Shown: positions 34,467 to 42,492 of the stretch, one piece after another
How the letters are laid out: the number at the start of each line of letters is the position of its first letter
How positions within the stretch are numbered: position 1 is the first letter of the stretch
Source: Chloroflexota bacterium
Lineage (GTDB): Bacteria > Chloroflexota > Dehalococcoidia > SHYB01
Length of the DNA: 64,000 nt
Reading direction: 5' to 3'
NCBI GenBank assembly: GCA_016875535.1
Contig: VGPF01000006.1
Location: 1-64,000 of the forward strand
The notes under the pieces: generated by a model
Seen by the model: only the letters and a program-made list of their open reading frames with translations
Database searches by the model: none
What the model was told of the DNA's origin: nothing
Program-made: the position numbers and the translations under genes

Positions 34467-35202
34467 CGTCGTCTTCTACCAGCGCATGCAGGGCGAGCCC
34501 TTCCACCTTGTCCCCCTGGTGCCGACGGCCATGGCCAAGGCCGCCCGCGAAGGGCGCATCGTCGCCGGCCCTGTGCCGCTCCTGGACGCCCTGGCCCTGG
34601 AGCCTGCCTGGGAGCGCCTCGGCGATTTCTGTATCGCCACCAAAAAGAAGGCCTTCAGCATCCTTCTCTTCTCCTCCGTCCCCGTGGAGCAGCTGCACGG
34701 CAAGCGCATCGGCGTGACCGACGAGACATCGTCCTCGGCGCGCCTCCTGCGCATCCTCCTGCGCAACTATTGGAAGGTGACGCCCTCGCATTACGTGGGG
34801 CTGAAGGACGAGTCGGAGGCCCACCTCCTCATTGGCGACGGGGCTCTCAAGGCGCGCAAGGGCGTCCCCGGGCACCCCTTCGCCTATGACCTCGGCGAAG
34901 TCTGGCACCGGTGGACCGGCCTCCCCTTCGTCTTTGCCACCTGGGTCGTCCGCAAGGACGTCCCCAGGGCCGAGCGCAACGCCACCGACCTTGCCCTGCG
35001 CATGGGCCTCACCATCGGCATCGCCAACCTGCCCGATGTGCGCAGCGGCCGCCCCGATCTCAATATGACCCCCGCCGAGGTGCGCGAGTATCTCGAAGGC
35101 TTCGACTACGTTCTCGGCCCCGGCGAAAAGCAGGCCATCGAACGCTTCACAAAGCTCGTTGCGGAGCTGCCGAAAGAGGAGAGCCAAGCGGCGCACACGT
35201 AG
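34429..35202 (+). CDS. mqnA: Chorismate dehydratase MqnA
   Basis: This 257-residue member of the MqnA/MqnD solute-binding-like fold starts MPINIGLMPYLNSVVFY. It then shows PLLDALALEPAWERLGDFCI, GVTDETSSSARLLRILL, LLIGDGALKARKGVP and YDLGEVWHRWTGLPFVFATW. These features (GDxAL, LGexWxxxTGLPFVFA) define MqnA, which dehydrates chorismate in the first step of the futalosine pathway. Its start lies inside the foreign gene. Its stop TAG is part of a GTAGGGGC repeat. Confidence 0.93.
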   Translation: MPINIGLMPYLNSVVFYQRMQGEPFHLVPLVPTAMAKAAREGRIVAGPVPLLDALALEPAWERLGDFCIATKKKAFSILLFSSVPVEQLHGKRIGVTDETSSSARLLRILLRNYWKVTPSHYVGLKDESEAHLLIGDGALKARKGVPGHPFAYDLGEVWHRWTGLPFVFATWVVRKDVPRAERNATDLALRMGLTIGIANLPDVRSGRPDLNMTPAEVREYLEGFDYVLGPGEKQAIERFTKLVAELPKEESQAAHT

Positions 35203-35238
35203 GGGCGTGCCTCAGGCGCACCCGTCAGGAGACACCAC

Positions 35239-36384
35239 ATGCGTGACATCATCAAGGCAAAAGTCGAACGCGGCGAGCGCATCACCACGGAGGAGGGCCT
35301 CTGGCTCCTCACCAATGCTAACCTTCAAGACCTGGCCGCCTTCGCCAGCCTATGGCGCTTCCGCCACAACCCGCAGCCGTACGTCACCTTCGTCGTGGAC
35401 ACCAACCTCAACTACACCAACGTCTGCGACGCCTATTGCACCTTCTGCGCCTTCTACCGCACCGAAGGCCACAAAGAGGCCTACACCTACACCGTGGACG
35501 AGATGCTCGTGAAGCTCGGCGAAGCTCTCAAGAAGGGCGTCACCACCGTTCTCCTGCAGGGCGGCCTGAATCCTAAACTGCCCTTGGAATACTACGAAGA
35601 GCTCGTCCGCCGCAGCATAGAGACCTACCCCAACCTGCACACCCACTTCTTCTCCGCGCCCGAGATCCAAAAGATGTCTCAGGTCTCCGGCCTTCCTCTC
35701 CGCGAGGTGCTCCAGCGCCTCCACAAGGCCGGCCTTCGCTCTCTCCCCGGCGGCGGCGCCGAGGTCCTCTCGGATCGCGTCAAGCACAAGGTGAGCCGCC
35801 TCTTCCCCAAGGGCAACGTGAAGAGCTGGATAGACGTACACCGGGAGGCCCACCAAGTCGGCATCAAGTCCACCGCCACCATGATGTACGGCCACCTGGA
35901 CACCGATGAGGACATCATCGAGCACCTCGACCACATCCGGAAGCTGGAGGACGAGGCTCCCGGCTTCACCGCCTTTGTCCCCTGGAGCTTCAGCAAGGGC
36001 AACAGCGCCCTCTCCAAGAAGGTGAAGGAAGAGGCCGGCCCCACGAAATATCTTCGCGTCATCGCCGCCTCGCGCATCTTCCTGGATAACTTCCAGCACA
36101 TCCAGGCCTCCTGGTTCTCCGAAGGCAAAAAGACCGGCGAGGTGGCCCTCCACTTCGGCGGCGACGACTTCGGCGGCACTCTCTTCGATGAGAACGTGAT
36201 GCTCGCCTCAGGCTTCTACAACCGCACCACCGTGGACGAGGTGGTGCAGATGATCCGCGAGGCAGGCTTCAAGCCTGCCCAGCGCACGACGCTCTACGAA
36301 ATCATCCGCCGATGGGAAGACGAAGAGAAGGTGAAGCCGAAGACGCGGATACCGGTCCAAGCAACGGCGAAAGCCGGGAGCTAA
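35239..36384 (+). CDS. mqnC: Cyclic dehypoxanthinyl futalosine synthase, radical SAM
   Basis: This 381-residue radical SAM protein has its cluster motif CDAYCTFCAFYRTEGHKEAY near residue 63. GVTTVLLQGGLNPKLPLEYYEEL, then SLPGGGAEVLSDRVKHK, and GGDDFGGTLFDENVMLASG follow. This pattern is MqnC, which cyclises dehypoxanthine futalosine. It is the last gene of the menaquinone operon. The nucleosidase MqnB/MTAN and MqnD are not in the window and must lie elsewhere for the pathway to be complete. Confidence 0.93.
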   Translation: MRDIIKAKVERGERITTEEGLWLLTNANLQDLAAFASLWRFRHNPQPYVTFVVDTNLNYTNVCDAYCTFCAFYRTEGHKEAYTYTVDEMLVKLGEALKKGVTTVLLQGGLNPKLPLEYYEELVRRSIETYPNLHTHFFSAPEIQKMSQVSGLPLREVLQRLHKAGLRSLPGGGAEVLSDRVKHKVSRLFPKGNVKSWIDVHREAHQVGIKSTATMMYGHLDTDEDIIEHLDHIRKLEDEAPGFTAFVPWSFSKGNSALSKKVKEEAGPTKYLRVIAASRIFLDNFQHIQASWFSEGKKTGEVALHFGGDDFGGTLFDENVMLASGFYNRTTVDEVVQMIREAGFKPAQRTTLYEIIRRWEDEEKVKPKTRIPVQATAKAGS

Positions 36385-36393
36385 GCCTGCGCC

Positions 36394-37452
36394 CTAAAAC
36401 CCCAGCTTCAGGATGTCATACCCCGTCAATTCGGTGATGCGCTTGTTCATCGCCGCCAGGTAGTCCCACGTCACCTTGCCCGCCTGGGCAGACTTGCTCA
36501 GCCCCGTCAGCGCGATCCGCAGCGTCGCGTCGTCAATCATCTCCCCCGTCTGCGGGTCCGCGATGGCGCCGCCGCCCTTCGACTGGGCATACTCCAGCAC
36601 GCGCTTATAGTCATTCGTCTCTTTGTCCGTGGGCGTATAGCACTCCGCCGCGATCGCCGCCTGGGCGGGGTGGATCACCCACGTCCCGTCCATGCCGACG
36701 GCCGCCGACCACTGGTTCTTCTCCCGCAGCCCCTGCTCGATCTTCTTCACCGCCTCCGGGCTGTCGCTCTTCTGCGGCAAGCGGATATAGACGTTGTCTA
36801 TCGCATGGAGCCCGTGGGCCTTCGCCGCGATAACCGTCTGCTGTTTGGCATACGCGAAGTTCATATGCTGATCGTCAATGATCTTCGGCGTGCCGATGAA
36901 CGATGAGAAATCGGCGATGCCGAAGACCAGGCCCGCGCCCCGGCCTGAGCGCTGCAGCACCTCGCCGATGGCGTCCGCCTTCAGCAGAGCGTTCGGCGTC
37001 TCGATCAGTGCCTCCACCTGCACCTTCCGCGACCAGCCGAAGGCCTTCTCGCAAAAGGTCAGCACGTCGCAGGCGTAGCGGCTCTCCTCATCGCTGAACG
37101 ATTTCGGCAGAATGATGCCGTCGAACTTGTCCACGGCGTGGCGCATCATGTACTCCATGTCCTGCTCGAAGAACGCCGACTTGGCATTGTTCGGCCGCCA
37201 CGTCACCACCTTGTTCCCAAAGTCCAACGTGCTGAAGGCCTCCGCCAGCGCCTTGCGCACCGGCGGCCCCTTCAGGTCAAAGGCGCAGGCGTCCTCCATA
37301 TCGCCCATGATGTGGTCCACCGGCGCCTTCGCCGCGCTCTTGCTCATCTTGAGCGAATCGGCGTTCTTATCGGTAAGCACATCGCGAGATATGCCGGGGT
37401 AGGTCAGCTCGGTGCGTGGAATGACGACGCGGTTGCCGGAGAGTCGGAACAT
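36394..37452 (-). CDS. HpcH/HpaI (CitE-like) CoA-ester lyase
   Basis: This 352-residue TIM-barrel lyase carries VDHIMGDMEDACAFDLKG near residue 47 with acidic metal ligands, VVTWRPNNAKSAFFEQDM, and VQVEALIETPNALLKADAI near 144 with the conserved metal Glu. GLVFGIADFSSFIGTP and GMDGTWVIHPAQAAIAAECY complete the CitE/malyl-CoA lyase signature. It cleaves or forms beta-hydroxyacyl-CoA esters such as malyl-CoA. There are no citrate lyase alpha or gamma partners nearby, so classical citrate lyase is unlikely. It converges with mqnC at a 9-nt gap. Confidence 0.88.
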   Translation of the reverse strand: MFRLSGNRVVIPRTELTYPGISRDVLTDKNADSLKMSKSAAKAPVDHIMGDMEDACAFDLKGPPVRKALAEAFSTLDFGNKVVTWRPNNAKSAFFEQDMEYMMRHAVDKFDGIILPKSFSDEESRYACDVLTFCEKAFGWSRKVQVEALIETPNALLKADAIGEVLQRSGRGAGLVFGIADFSSFIGTPKIIDDQHMNFAYAKQQTVIAAKAHGLHAIDNVYIRLPQKSDSPEAVKKIEQGLREKNQWSAAVGMDGTWVIHPAQAAIAAECYTPTDKETNDYKRVLEYAQSKGGGAIADPQTGEMIDDATLRIALTGLSKSAQAGKVTWDYLAAMNKRITELTGYDILKLGF

Positions 37453-37646
37453 GGGTGACTGCCTTTCGGGGTGAAGTGCGGCAGATAGATTACCCTATCG
37501 AGGGCGCCGGGAACACCCCCTGCGTCTGGAGAAGGGATACACATCGGGATGCAGGCCGCCGAAGCCGTTAGAAAGCGCCCCGCTTGCCTACCGGCCTGGC
37601 AGCAGGCAAGATATGGCCGTCCAACGCCATAGGAGGGGTATCCGCC

Positions 37647-38171
37647 ATGCTGTGGGCCATCGTCATCCCGATCGTCGTCATCGTCGCGGTCCCCGCCGTC
37701 ATCTACCTCATCGGCTCCCGCCTGCCAGTCAAGCACACCGCGACGGTGCGCGGGCAGATCAAGGCCCAACCTGCCGAAGTCTGGGCCATCATCACCGATT
37801 TCCCGGGCCAGACCAGGTGGCGCAAAGGCCTCAAGAAGGTCGAGCGCTCAGCCGATAAGAGCGGCCATGAGGTCTGGCTGGAGGACGGCAAGCGCGAAGG
37901 GAAGCTGCTCTTGGAAACCATGCAAGCAGAACCCCCAAAACTCCTTGTGCGCCGCATCGCCAATGAAAAGCTCCCTTTCGGCGGCGGCTGGGCCATCGAG
38001 CTGGCACAGGCCGGCTTCGGCACCCTCGTCATCGTCACCGAGAACGGCGAAGTCTACAACCCCATCTTCCGCTTCTTCTCCCGCTTCGTCATGGACCAGT
38101 CCGCCACCATCCGAAACTACCTCGCCAACCTTGAGGCCTACGTGGACAAGCTGAACGCCGAGAAAAAGTAG
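37647..38171 (+). CDS. Membrane-anchored SRPBCC (START-like) domain protein
   Basis: This 174-residue protein starts at 37647 with AGGAGGGG ahead. One N-terminal helix (LWAIVIPIVVIVAVPAVIYLI) is followed by an SRPBCC domain: KHTATVRGQIKAQPAEVWAIITDFPGQTRW, later EPPKLLVRRIANEKLPFGGGW. The helix-grip fold binds hydrophobic ligands; the ligand is unknown. Its stop codon lies in the first base triplet of a GTAGGGGC repeat. Confidence 0.8.
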   Translation: MLWAIVIPIVVIVAVPAVIYLIGSRLPVKHTATVRGQIKAQPAEVWAIITDFPGQTRWRKGLKKVERSADKSGHEVWLEDGKREGKLLLETMQAEPPKLLVRRIANEKLPFGGGWAIELAQAGFGTLVIVTENGEVYNPIFRFFSRFVMDQSATIRNYLANLEAYVDKLNAEKK

Positions 38172-38190
38172 GGGCGCGGGGCACGCGCCC
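38168..38190 (+). repeat. GTAGGGGC-type intergenic repeat carrying a stop codon
   Basis: GTAGGGGCGCGGGGCACGCG, ending GCCC, is identical over 23 bases to 46682-46704. GGGCGCG pairs with CGCGCCC around GGGCA. Its TAG is the stop of the SRPBCC gene. Confidence 0.8.
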
Positions 38191-38229
38191 TCCAGAGCGC
38201 CTCACGCCCTCTGCTTTCCTCCCACCCCA

Positions 38230-39072
38230 ATGCCCCCTAAATCCCAGGTCGTCCTCATCACCGGCGCCACCCGCGGCATCGGGCGCGTGGCCGCCCTCCA
38301 CATGGCCCAACGGGGCCACCGCATCATCGCCACCGGGCGCAGCCGCGAGCTCCTCGAAAGCCTGGCGGCAGAGGCCAAGGCCCGCTCACTGCCCGTCACC
38401 ACCGGTGCCATGGACGTGACCGATGATGGAGCCGTCCAAAGCGTCATCCAACAGTCCCTGCGCGATTTCGGGCGCATAGACGCCCTAGTAAACAACGCCG
38501 GCTACGGCCTTTGGGGGCCTATCGAAGAGCTGGAGCTCGACGAACTCCGCGCCGTTTTCGAAACCAACCTCTTCGCCGTCGTGCGCGTCAGCCAGGCCGT
38601 CATCCCCCAGATGCGGGAGCAAAAGTCCGGCGTCATCGTGAACGTCGGCTCCATGGCGGGCCAGTTCACCATGCCCGCCAACGGCGCCTACGCCGCCACC
38701 AAGTACGCCTTGGAGGCCGTCAGCCGCGCCATGCACATCGAGCTCGCCCACGCCGGCATCCGCGTCACCCTCATCGAGCCCGGCGTCTTCCAGACGGACT
38801 TCCACAAGAACGTTGTCGTGGGCAGGCGCGTGATGCAGCCCGGCTCGCCGAACTTCGAGCGTACCGTTCGCCTGCGCACCAAGCCTCCTGTGGAGAGCCG
38901 CTTGCGCGCCGACCCCATCCGCGTCGCCTGGCGGATTCGCCAGGCGATAGAGGCCAGGGGCGTGAGAGCGCGCTACGCCACTGGCCTGGATGCCCACGTC
39001 GGGAAGTACGCCGCGCGCTATGCGCCGGACTGGCTAGTGGACTTCATCCTCAAGAAGGCCCTGCGCTGGTAG
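38230..39072 (+). CDS. Short-chain dehydrogenase/reductase (SDR)
   Basis: This 280-residue classical SDR has the nucleotide motif VVLITGATRGIGRVAALHMA near residue 7, the NNAGYGLWG motif near 91, and catalytic Ser with Y-x-x-x-K (GAYAATKYALEAVSRAMHIEL) near 155. The C-terminus (RARYATGLDAHVGKYAARYAPDWLVDFILKK) is the extension typical of oxidoreductases acting on hydrophobic or steroid-like substrates. The substrate is not determined. Confidence 0.9.
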   Translation: MPPKSQVVLITGATRGIGRVAALHMAQRGHRIIATGRSRELLESLAAEAKARSLPVTTGAMDVTDDGAVQSVIQQSLRDFGRIDALVNNAGYGLWGPIEELELDELRAVFETNLFAVVRVSQAVIPQMREQKSGVIVNVGSMAGQFTMPANGAYAATKYALEAVSRAMHIELAHAGIRVTLIEPGVFQTDFHKNVVVGRRVMQPGSPNFERTVRLRTKPPVESRLRADPIRVAWRIRQAIEARGVRARYATGLDAHVGKYAARYAPDWLVDFILKKALRW

Positions 39073-39186
39073 GCCGTCACATTCCCTAACCGATTCCAAA
39101 CCTGGGCATCAAACATCGCTATTGCACGCAGTATTACAATTACGTCAACTCGACTCACTCATAGGCATACCTAGGGGGTGCTACCT

Positions 39187-39957
39187 ATGAAGACTTCCCG
39201 CGCCGTTCGATTGATACTCGCCGTAGCGCTGGTCCTGAGTTCGCTTTCGGCATTCAGCGATACCGGCCTCGCCGCCGGCAACGGGCCTCCTGATAAAGAA
39301 GTCATCATCTTTGTTCACTACCCCAAAGGTCATGGCCCGCCGGAGCAGGCTCGCCCTGGCGGAGGCGGGGGCGGAGGAGCCTGTCCTTCGCGCACCTTCG
39401 CAAAGTGGGCCGATCTGAACGCGGCAGTGACCTTTGTCGTTGACTCCTCGGGAAGCGGGCTCGCCGCCCAGGACGCCCTCACCGGCGTTGTGAACTCGGT
39501 GGCAGAGTGGTCAAACTGGTCGGGGCTCCCTGCGCCGGTTGGTGGGACGTTCGCCGGCGTTCCCAGCAGCTACACCGGTTCCAGCAACGGGACGAACGAG
39601 GTCGGCTGGGGTTCACTTAGCGCTTTAGGTTACTCCAACGCCATCGCAGTCACCTGGACCTGGCGCAATAGAGCCACCAAAGCCGCGGTGGAATGGGATA
39701 TGGTCTTCAATACCGACCCGGGCTTCAACTGGGCGCAGAGCGACCTCGGTGGGGCTGACCCCAATACAGCCGTAGTCTCGGCGGGCGCGTACGATGTCCA
39801 GAATATCGGCACCCACGAAGCCGGTCACGCCTTCGGCCTGGATTACGTCTCGGAGGCCGCGCACACGATGTACAGCTATGGCTCCAAGGATGAGGTGAAG
39901 AAGCGAAGCCTGGAATGCGGCGATAAGGCGGGCATCCAGAAGCTCTATGGCGTCTAA
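39187..39957 (+). CDS. Secreted matrixin-like metalloprotease with atypical zinc site
   Basis: This 256-residue protein has a signal peptide (RLILAVALVLSSLSAFSDTGLA), a Gly-rich stretch (GGGGGGGACPSR), and a matrixin catalytic domain. The zinc motif is HEAGHAFGLDYVSEAAHTMYSY near residue 205. In matrixins the motif is HExxHxxGxxH with a Met-turn; here the third ligand position is Tyr, while an Asp precedes it and a Met follows. ECGDKAGIQKLYGV matches the family end. It is exported and presumably proteolytic, but the missing third His may change activity. The start at ATG 39187 follows GGGGGTG. Confidence 0.82.
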   Translation: MKTSRAVRLILAVALVLSSLSAFSDTGLAAGNGPPDKEVIIFVHYPKGHGPPEQARPGGGGGGGACPSRTFAKWADLNAAVTFVVDSSGSGLAAQDALTGVVNSVAEWSNWSGLPAPVGGTFAGVPSSYTGSSNGTNEVGWGSLSALGYSNAIAVTWTWRNRATKAAVEWDMVFNTDPGFNWAQSDLGGADPNTAVVSAGAYDVQNIGTHEAGHAFGLDYVSEAAHTMYSYGSKDEVKKRSLECGDKAGIQKLYGV

Positions 39958-39979
39958 CGCCTAAGCTCTCGAACAGGAC

Positions 39980-40012
39980 AAAGAGGGGCCGGTCGTTGAC
40001 TGGCCCCTCTTT
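39980..40012. terminator. Strong terminator between convergent genes
   Basis: AAAGAGGGGCC and GGCCCCTCTTT form an 11-bp perfect stem with an 11-nt loop. The plus strand continues with CTTTC and the minus strand with a T-rich run, so it can serve the matrixin gene and the small minus-strand gene. Confidence 0.9.
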
Positions 40013-40015
40013 CTT

Positions 40016-40282
40016 TCATCGGGGCTGCGCCTTGTCCGCGGGCGCATCTTGCTTCACAAGCTTTTCGATCTGCTCCATATGCCCACGCAAGTAGCATTCG
40101 CCGAAGTACATGACTCGCCGGGGCTGGCCGTCCACAGGCAGGTCCTGCTCCCACTTCGGCGTGAGCTCCCACTCGTCCAGGTAGGCGCGCACCGCCCTAT
40201 CGCCATCTACCGACTTCGCCGGGTCTTCGATGAGGAAGATCGCGATCATCCCGTCGGGCTTCGTCGCGCGCCGTATCTCCAC
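40016..40282 (-). CDS. Small hypothetical protein
   Basis: This 88-residue protein reads MEIRRATKPDGMIAIFLIED, then GDRAVRAYLDEWELTPKWEQ, then VMYFGECYLRGHMEQIEKLV. I place the start at GTG 40282 because GGAGGG lies 6 nt upstream; the open frame runs further to 40519 but that part is not protein-like and overlaps the promoter side of the divergent gene. It is soluble with no motif I recognise. Confidence 0.5.
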   Translation of the reverse strand: MEIRRATKPDGMIAIFLIEDPAKSVDGDRAVRAYLDEWELTPKWEQDLPVDGQPRRVMYFGECYLRGHMEQIEKLVKQDAPADKAQPR

Positions 40283-40397
40283 GCCGCCCTCCTGTCCTTT
40301 CGGCGATTCTAGCACACGCCTCCTGCGCCGCTCACGATGCCTGTTGTCACATGCTGTACGATGGCTCTCCACTTCTCGCTCGATGAAGGAGCTCTTC

Positions 40398-41048
40398 ATG
40401 GACGGCGCAAGCTCCCCTAGCCTGCTGGTCAATATGTCAAACTGCAAAGACCCAGCCCAGGACAAAGACTTCAACCACTGGTATGACAAGATCCACATCC
40501 CGGAGGTCCTGAATACCAAGGTCTATCACGCCGCCACGCGCTTCAAGAACGCCGCGCCCAAGCCGGAGGAGGCGCACTACCTCGCCCTCTACGAATCTAC
40601 CTGGCATGATCCCGTCGCCGCCTCCAACGAGATGCGCAAGCGCGCCGGCAGCATGAACATCTCGCCCCTTCTGGAGGGCAAGTATCGAAGGGTCTTCAAA
40701 CGCATCAGCGATTTCCCAGCCAAGAGCGGCCCCTACACCAGTCATCGCACCACGGGCGTCCTCGTCGTCCTTACCACCTGCAACGACCCTGCCCGCGAGG
40801 CCGAGTTCAACAAGTGGTATGACACCGTCCACGTCCCCGAGCGCATAGAGACCGGCTGCATCTATGCCGCCGCCCGCTACGCCATCGCCGACCCGCAGCC
40901 CGGAGACGCCAAGTTCCTGGCCGTCTACGAGACCGACGCCAAAGACCCGGCGGCGGCTATCGCCAAGATGCCCGGGCTGATCAAACAGCCCACCACTCGC
41001 TTTGATAACTTCACCGTCGCCTTCGTGGCCACATTCCTTCGCATCTAG
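40398..41048 (+). CDS. Two-domain dimeric alpha/beta-barrel protein (tandem duplication)
   Basis: This 216-residue protein starts at ATG 40398 (AAGGAG 6 nt upstream). It consists of two similar halves. Half one has LLVNMSNCKDPAQDKDFNHW, YDKIHIPEVL and YHAATRF. Half two has VLVVLTTCNDPAREAEFNKW, YDTVHVPERI and YAAARYA. The shared F-N-x-W-Y-D-x-x-H-x-P-E pattern resembles EthD/ABM-type ferredoxin-fold proteins, in which the His lines the pocket. An internal duplication makes an intramolecular dimer. Catalytic role is unknown. Confidence 0.75.
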   Translation: MDGASSPSLLVNMSNCKDPAQDKDFNHWYDKIHIPEVLNTKVYHAATRFKNAAPKPEEAHYLALYESTWHDPVAASNEMRKRAGSMNISPLLEGKYRRVFKRISDFPAKSGPYTSHRTTGVLVVLTTCNDPAREAEFNKWYDTVHVPERIETGCIYAAARYAIADPQPGDAKFLAVYETDAKDPAAAIAKMPGLIKQPTTRFDNFTVAFVATFLRI

Positions 41049-41113
41049 GCCGGTGGCGCAGTGGCCTCTCTCAGCACGCTGACGGCACATCTTAAGCACT
41101 GGAGCCTTCACCC

Positions 41114-41581
41114 GTGACTGACGACCTCATCACTGAGGCCATGCGCGGGGCCATCGGCCGTCCATCGCCGCCGGTGACCTACGATATCGAAAAGGGCCAC
41201 ATCCGCCGCTTCGTTGAGGCCATAGGCGACGCCAATCCCCTCTACCGCGATGGATCGGCAGCCCGAGCCGGCCGCCACGGCGGCATCATCGCCCCACCCA
41301 CCTTCCTCCGCGCCCTCAACCCGGCCCCGTTGCCCGTCAGCCCCTTCCAGTTCGGCAGGCTAAAACCCGGCTTCGATGCCGGCTCGGAATGGGACTACTA
41401 CCACCCCGTCATGGCCGGAGACCGCATCACCGTCACTGCAGTCGTGGAAGGCTACGAAACCAGACCGGGGAGAAACGCGACCCTCGTCTTCATCAGCATC
41501 CTCAACACCTATACTAACCAACGGGGTGAGACTGTGGCGACCCAGCGCTCCCGCAGCGTCCTCCTTGGAGAGCAATCCTAG
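41114..41581 (+). CDS. MaoC/FAS1-like dehydratase domain protein
   Basis: This 155-residue hot-dog fold protein starts at GTG 41114. It has the N-terminal MaoC-dehydratase (FAS1-like) pattern: YDIEKGHIRRFVEAIGDANPLYRD near residue 24, GGIIAPPTFLRALNP near 60, and GSEWDYYHPVMAGDRITVTAVV near 93. It probably acts on an acyl-CoA or similar thioester, alone or with a partner subunit elsewhere. It lies in a run of small plus-strand genes. Confidence 0.85.
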   Translation: MTDDLITEAMRGAIGRPSPPVTYDIEKGHIRRFVEAIGDANPLYRDGSAARAGRHGGIIAPPTFLRALNPAPLPVSPFQFGRLKPGFDAGSEWDYYHPVMAGDRITVTAVVEGYETRPGRNATLVFISILNTYTNQRGETVATQRSRSVLLGEQS

Positions 41582-41601
41582 GTCACAGCGCACGATTCCC
41601 C

Positions 41602-41730
41602 ATGTGGCAACGCGACGATTCCGGCTGGAAGACCAAAGGCTGCTTCGGCTGTATCGCCGTCGCAGCCCTCCTCTTCGTCGGCGGCCTGCTCCTCTTCTTC
41701 TACCTCCTCTCCCACGCCGCCTCCAATTGA
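41602..41730 (+). CDS. Small single-span membrane protein (42 aa)
   Basis: The ATG at 41602 opens a 42-residue frame: MWQRDDSGWKTKGCFGCIAV then AALLFVGGLLLFFYLLSHAA and SN. It has a charged, two-Cys N-terminus and one clear transmembrane helix. It sits 20 nt after the dehydratase gene. No family is recognised. Composition supports a real small membrane protein, but there is no strong ribosome site. Confidence 0.45.
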   Translation: MWQRDDSGWKTKGCFGCIAVAALLFVGGLLLFFYLLSHAASN

Positions 41731-41841
41731 CCGTTCAGAGCGCCTTCTGGTCCAGCCGTTCTATATATCGCCCTGGGAACTTTCGCCTGCCCTCCGCCGT
41801 CTATTCAGTGATAGGGGAATGCGCCCTATGGAGGTTGCGAT

Positions 41842-42255
41842 ATGCGCAAGTGGCTTATCTCAGGGCTGATCGTCCTCACCGTCGCGGCGGTGACGCCTGC
41901 CGTGACCTTGGCCCTCTCCCACGCCAACGATCAGCCGCAAGAGCGCCCGCCGATCGTGGAGCCTGAGCCGCCTTTTGACTGCGACGACCTCCAGACCCTC
42001 TGGGCCTGCGGCGACCAGATGGCCGCCCTGGCCAAACTCGATCTCTCCAATCGCCTGATCCTCCCGCTGAGCGCCATCGCGGTGCTGCGCGTGGAGAAGG
42101 TCAACTGGCCTGATGCGAGCCTGGGCCTCCCGGCCCCGCCGGCCCTCTACGCTCAGGTCATCACCCCGGGCTACAAGGTCATCGTGGAGGCTCAAGGCCG
42201 CCGGTATGTGTACCACATTGATAGCCTCAACCGGGTGGTCCTGGCGCAGCGCTGA
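41842..42255 (+). CDS. Secreted hypothetical protein
   Basis: This 137-residue protein has a signal peptide (MRKWLISGLIVLTVAAVTPA, cleavage near LALSHA). A Pro-rich stretch follows, then a domain containing LPLSAIAVLRVEKVNWPDAS, LGLPAPPALYAQVITPGYKV and VEAQGRRYVYHID. I have seen the block WxDxSLGxPxPxxxYAQVxTPGYxVxxxxxGxxYxYHxD in exported proteins of unknown function in Chloroflexota and Actinobacteria; this is unverified. The start has no strong ribosome site. It ends before a large hairpin. Confidence 0.65.
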   Translation: MRKWLISGLIVLTVAAVTPAVTLALSHANDQPQERPPIVEPEPPFDCDDLQTLWACGDQMAALAKLDLSNRLILPLSAIAVLRVEKVNWPDASLGLPAPPALYAQVITPGYKVIVEAQGRRYVYHIDSLNRVVLAQR

Positions 42256-42322
42256 ACGCTATCCGCGACCCCGCTTCATCATCCCATCGTCCGGGTCGCG
42301 GCTCCTCTCCCCCTTGGCGCCT

Positions 42323-42371
42323 GCCCTCCGCTCTTCCCGAATAATCTTTTTGTTTCGGGAGAGCGGAGGGC
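42323..42371 (+). terminator. Long hairpin, probable terminator
   Basis: GCCCTCCGCTCTTCCCGAA and TTCGGGAGAGCGGAGGGC pair over 18 bp with one bulged T and a loop containing CTTTTTG. It lies 68 nt after the secreted-protein gene and upstream of the convergent ABC importer genes. No poly-T tail follows, so function as a repeat is also possible. Confidence 0.6.
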
Positions 42372-42492
42372 ACTCTCTATCACCCTCGACTTCTGAGCTT
42401 TTAGCAACACAGGCAAACCGGTCTATTCAAAGCCCAAAACGCCCATTCCCCCCATCCTGCCTCTATGCTGTGGGCGAGTTCTCTGCTCTTCC

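Noticed and set aside
36394-37452. Citrate lyase beta subunit (true CitE)
   Set aside because: No citD, citF or citC genes nearby and the protein is longer than CitE; a stand-alone CoA-ester lyase is more likely.
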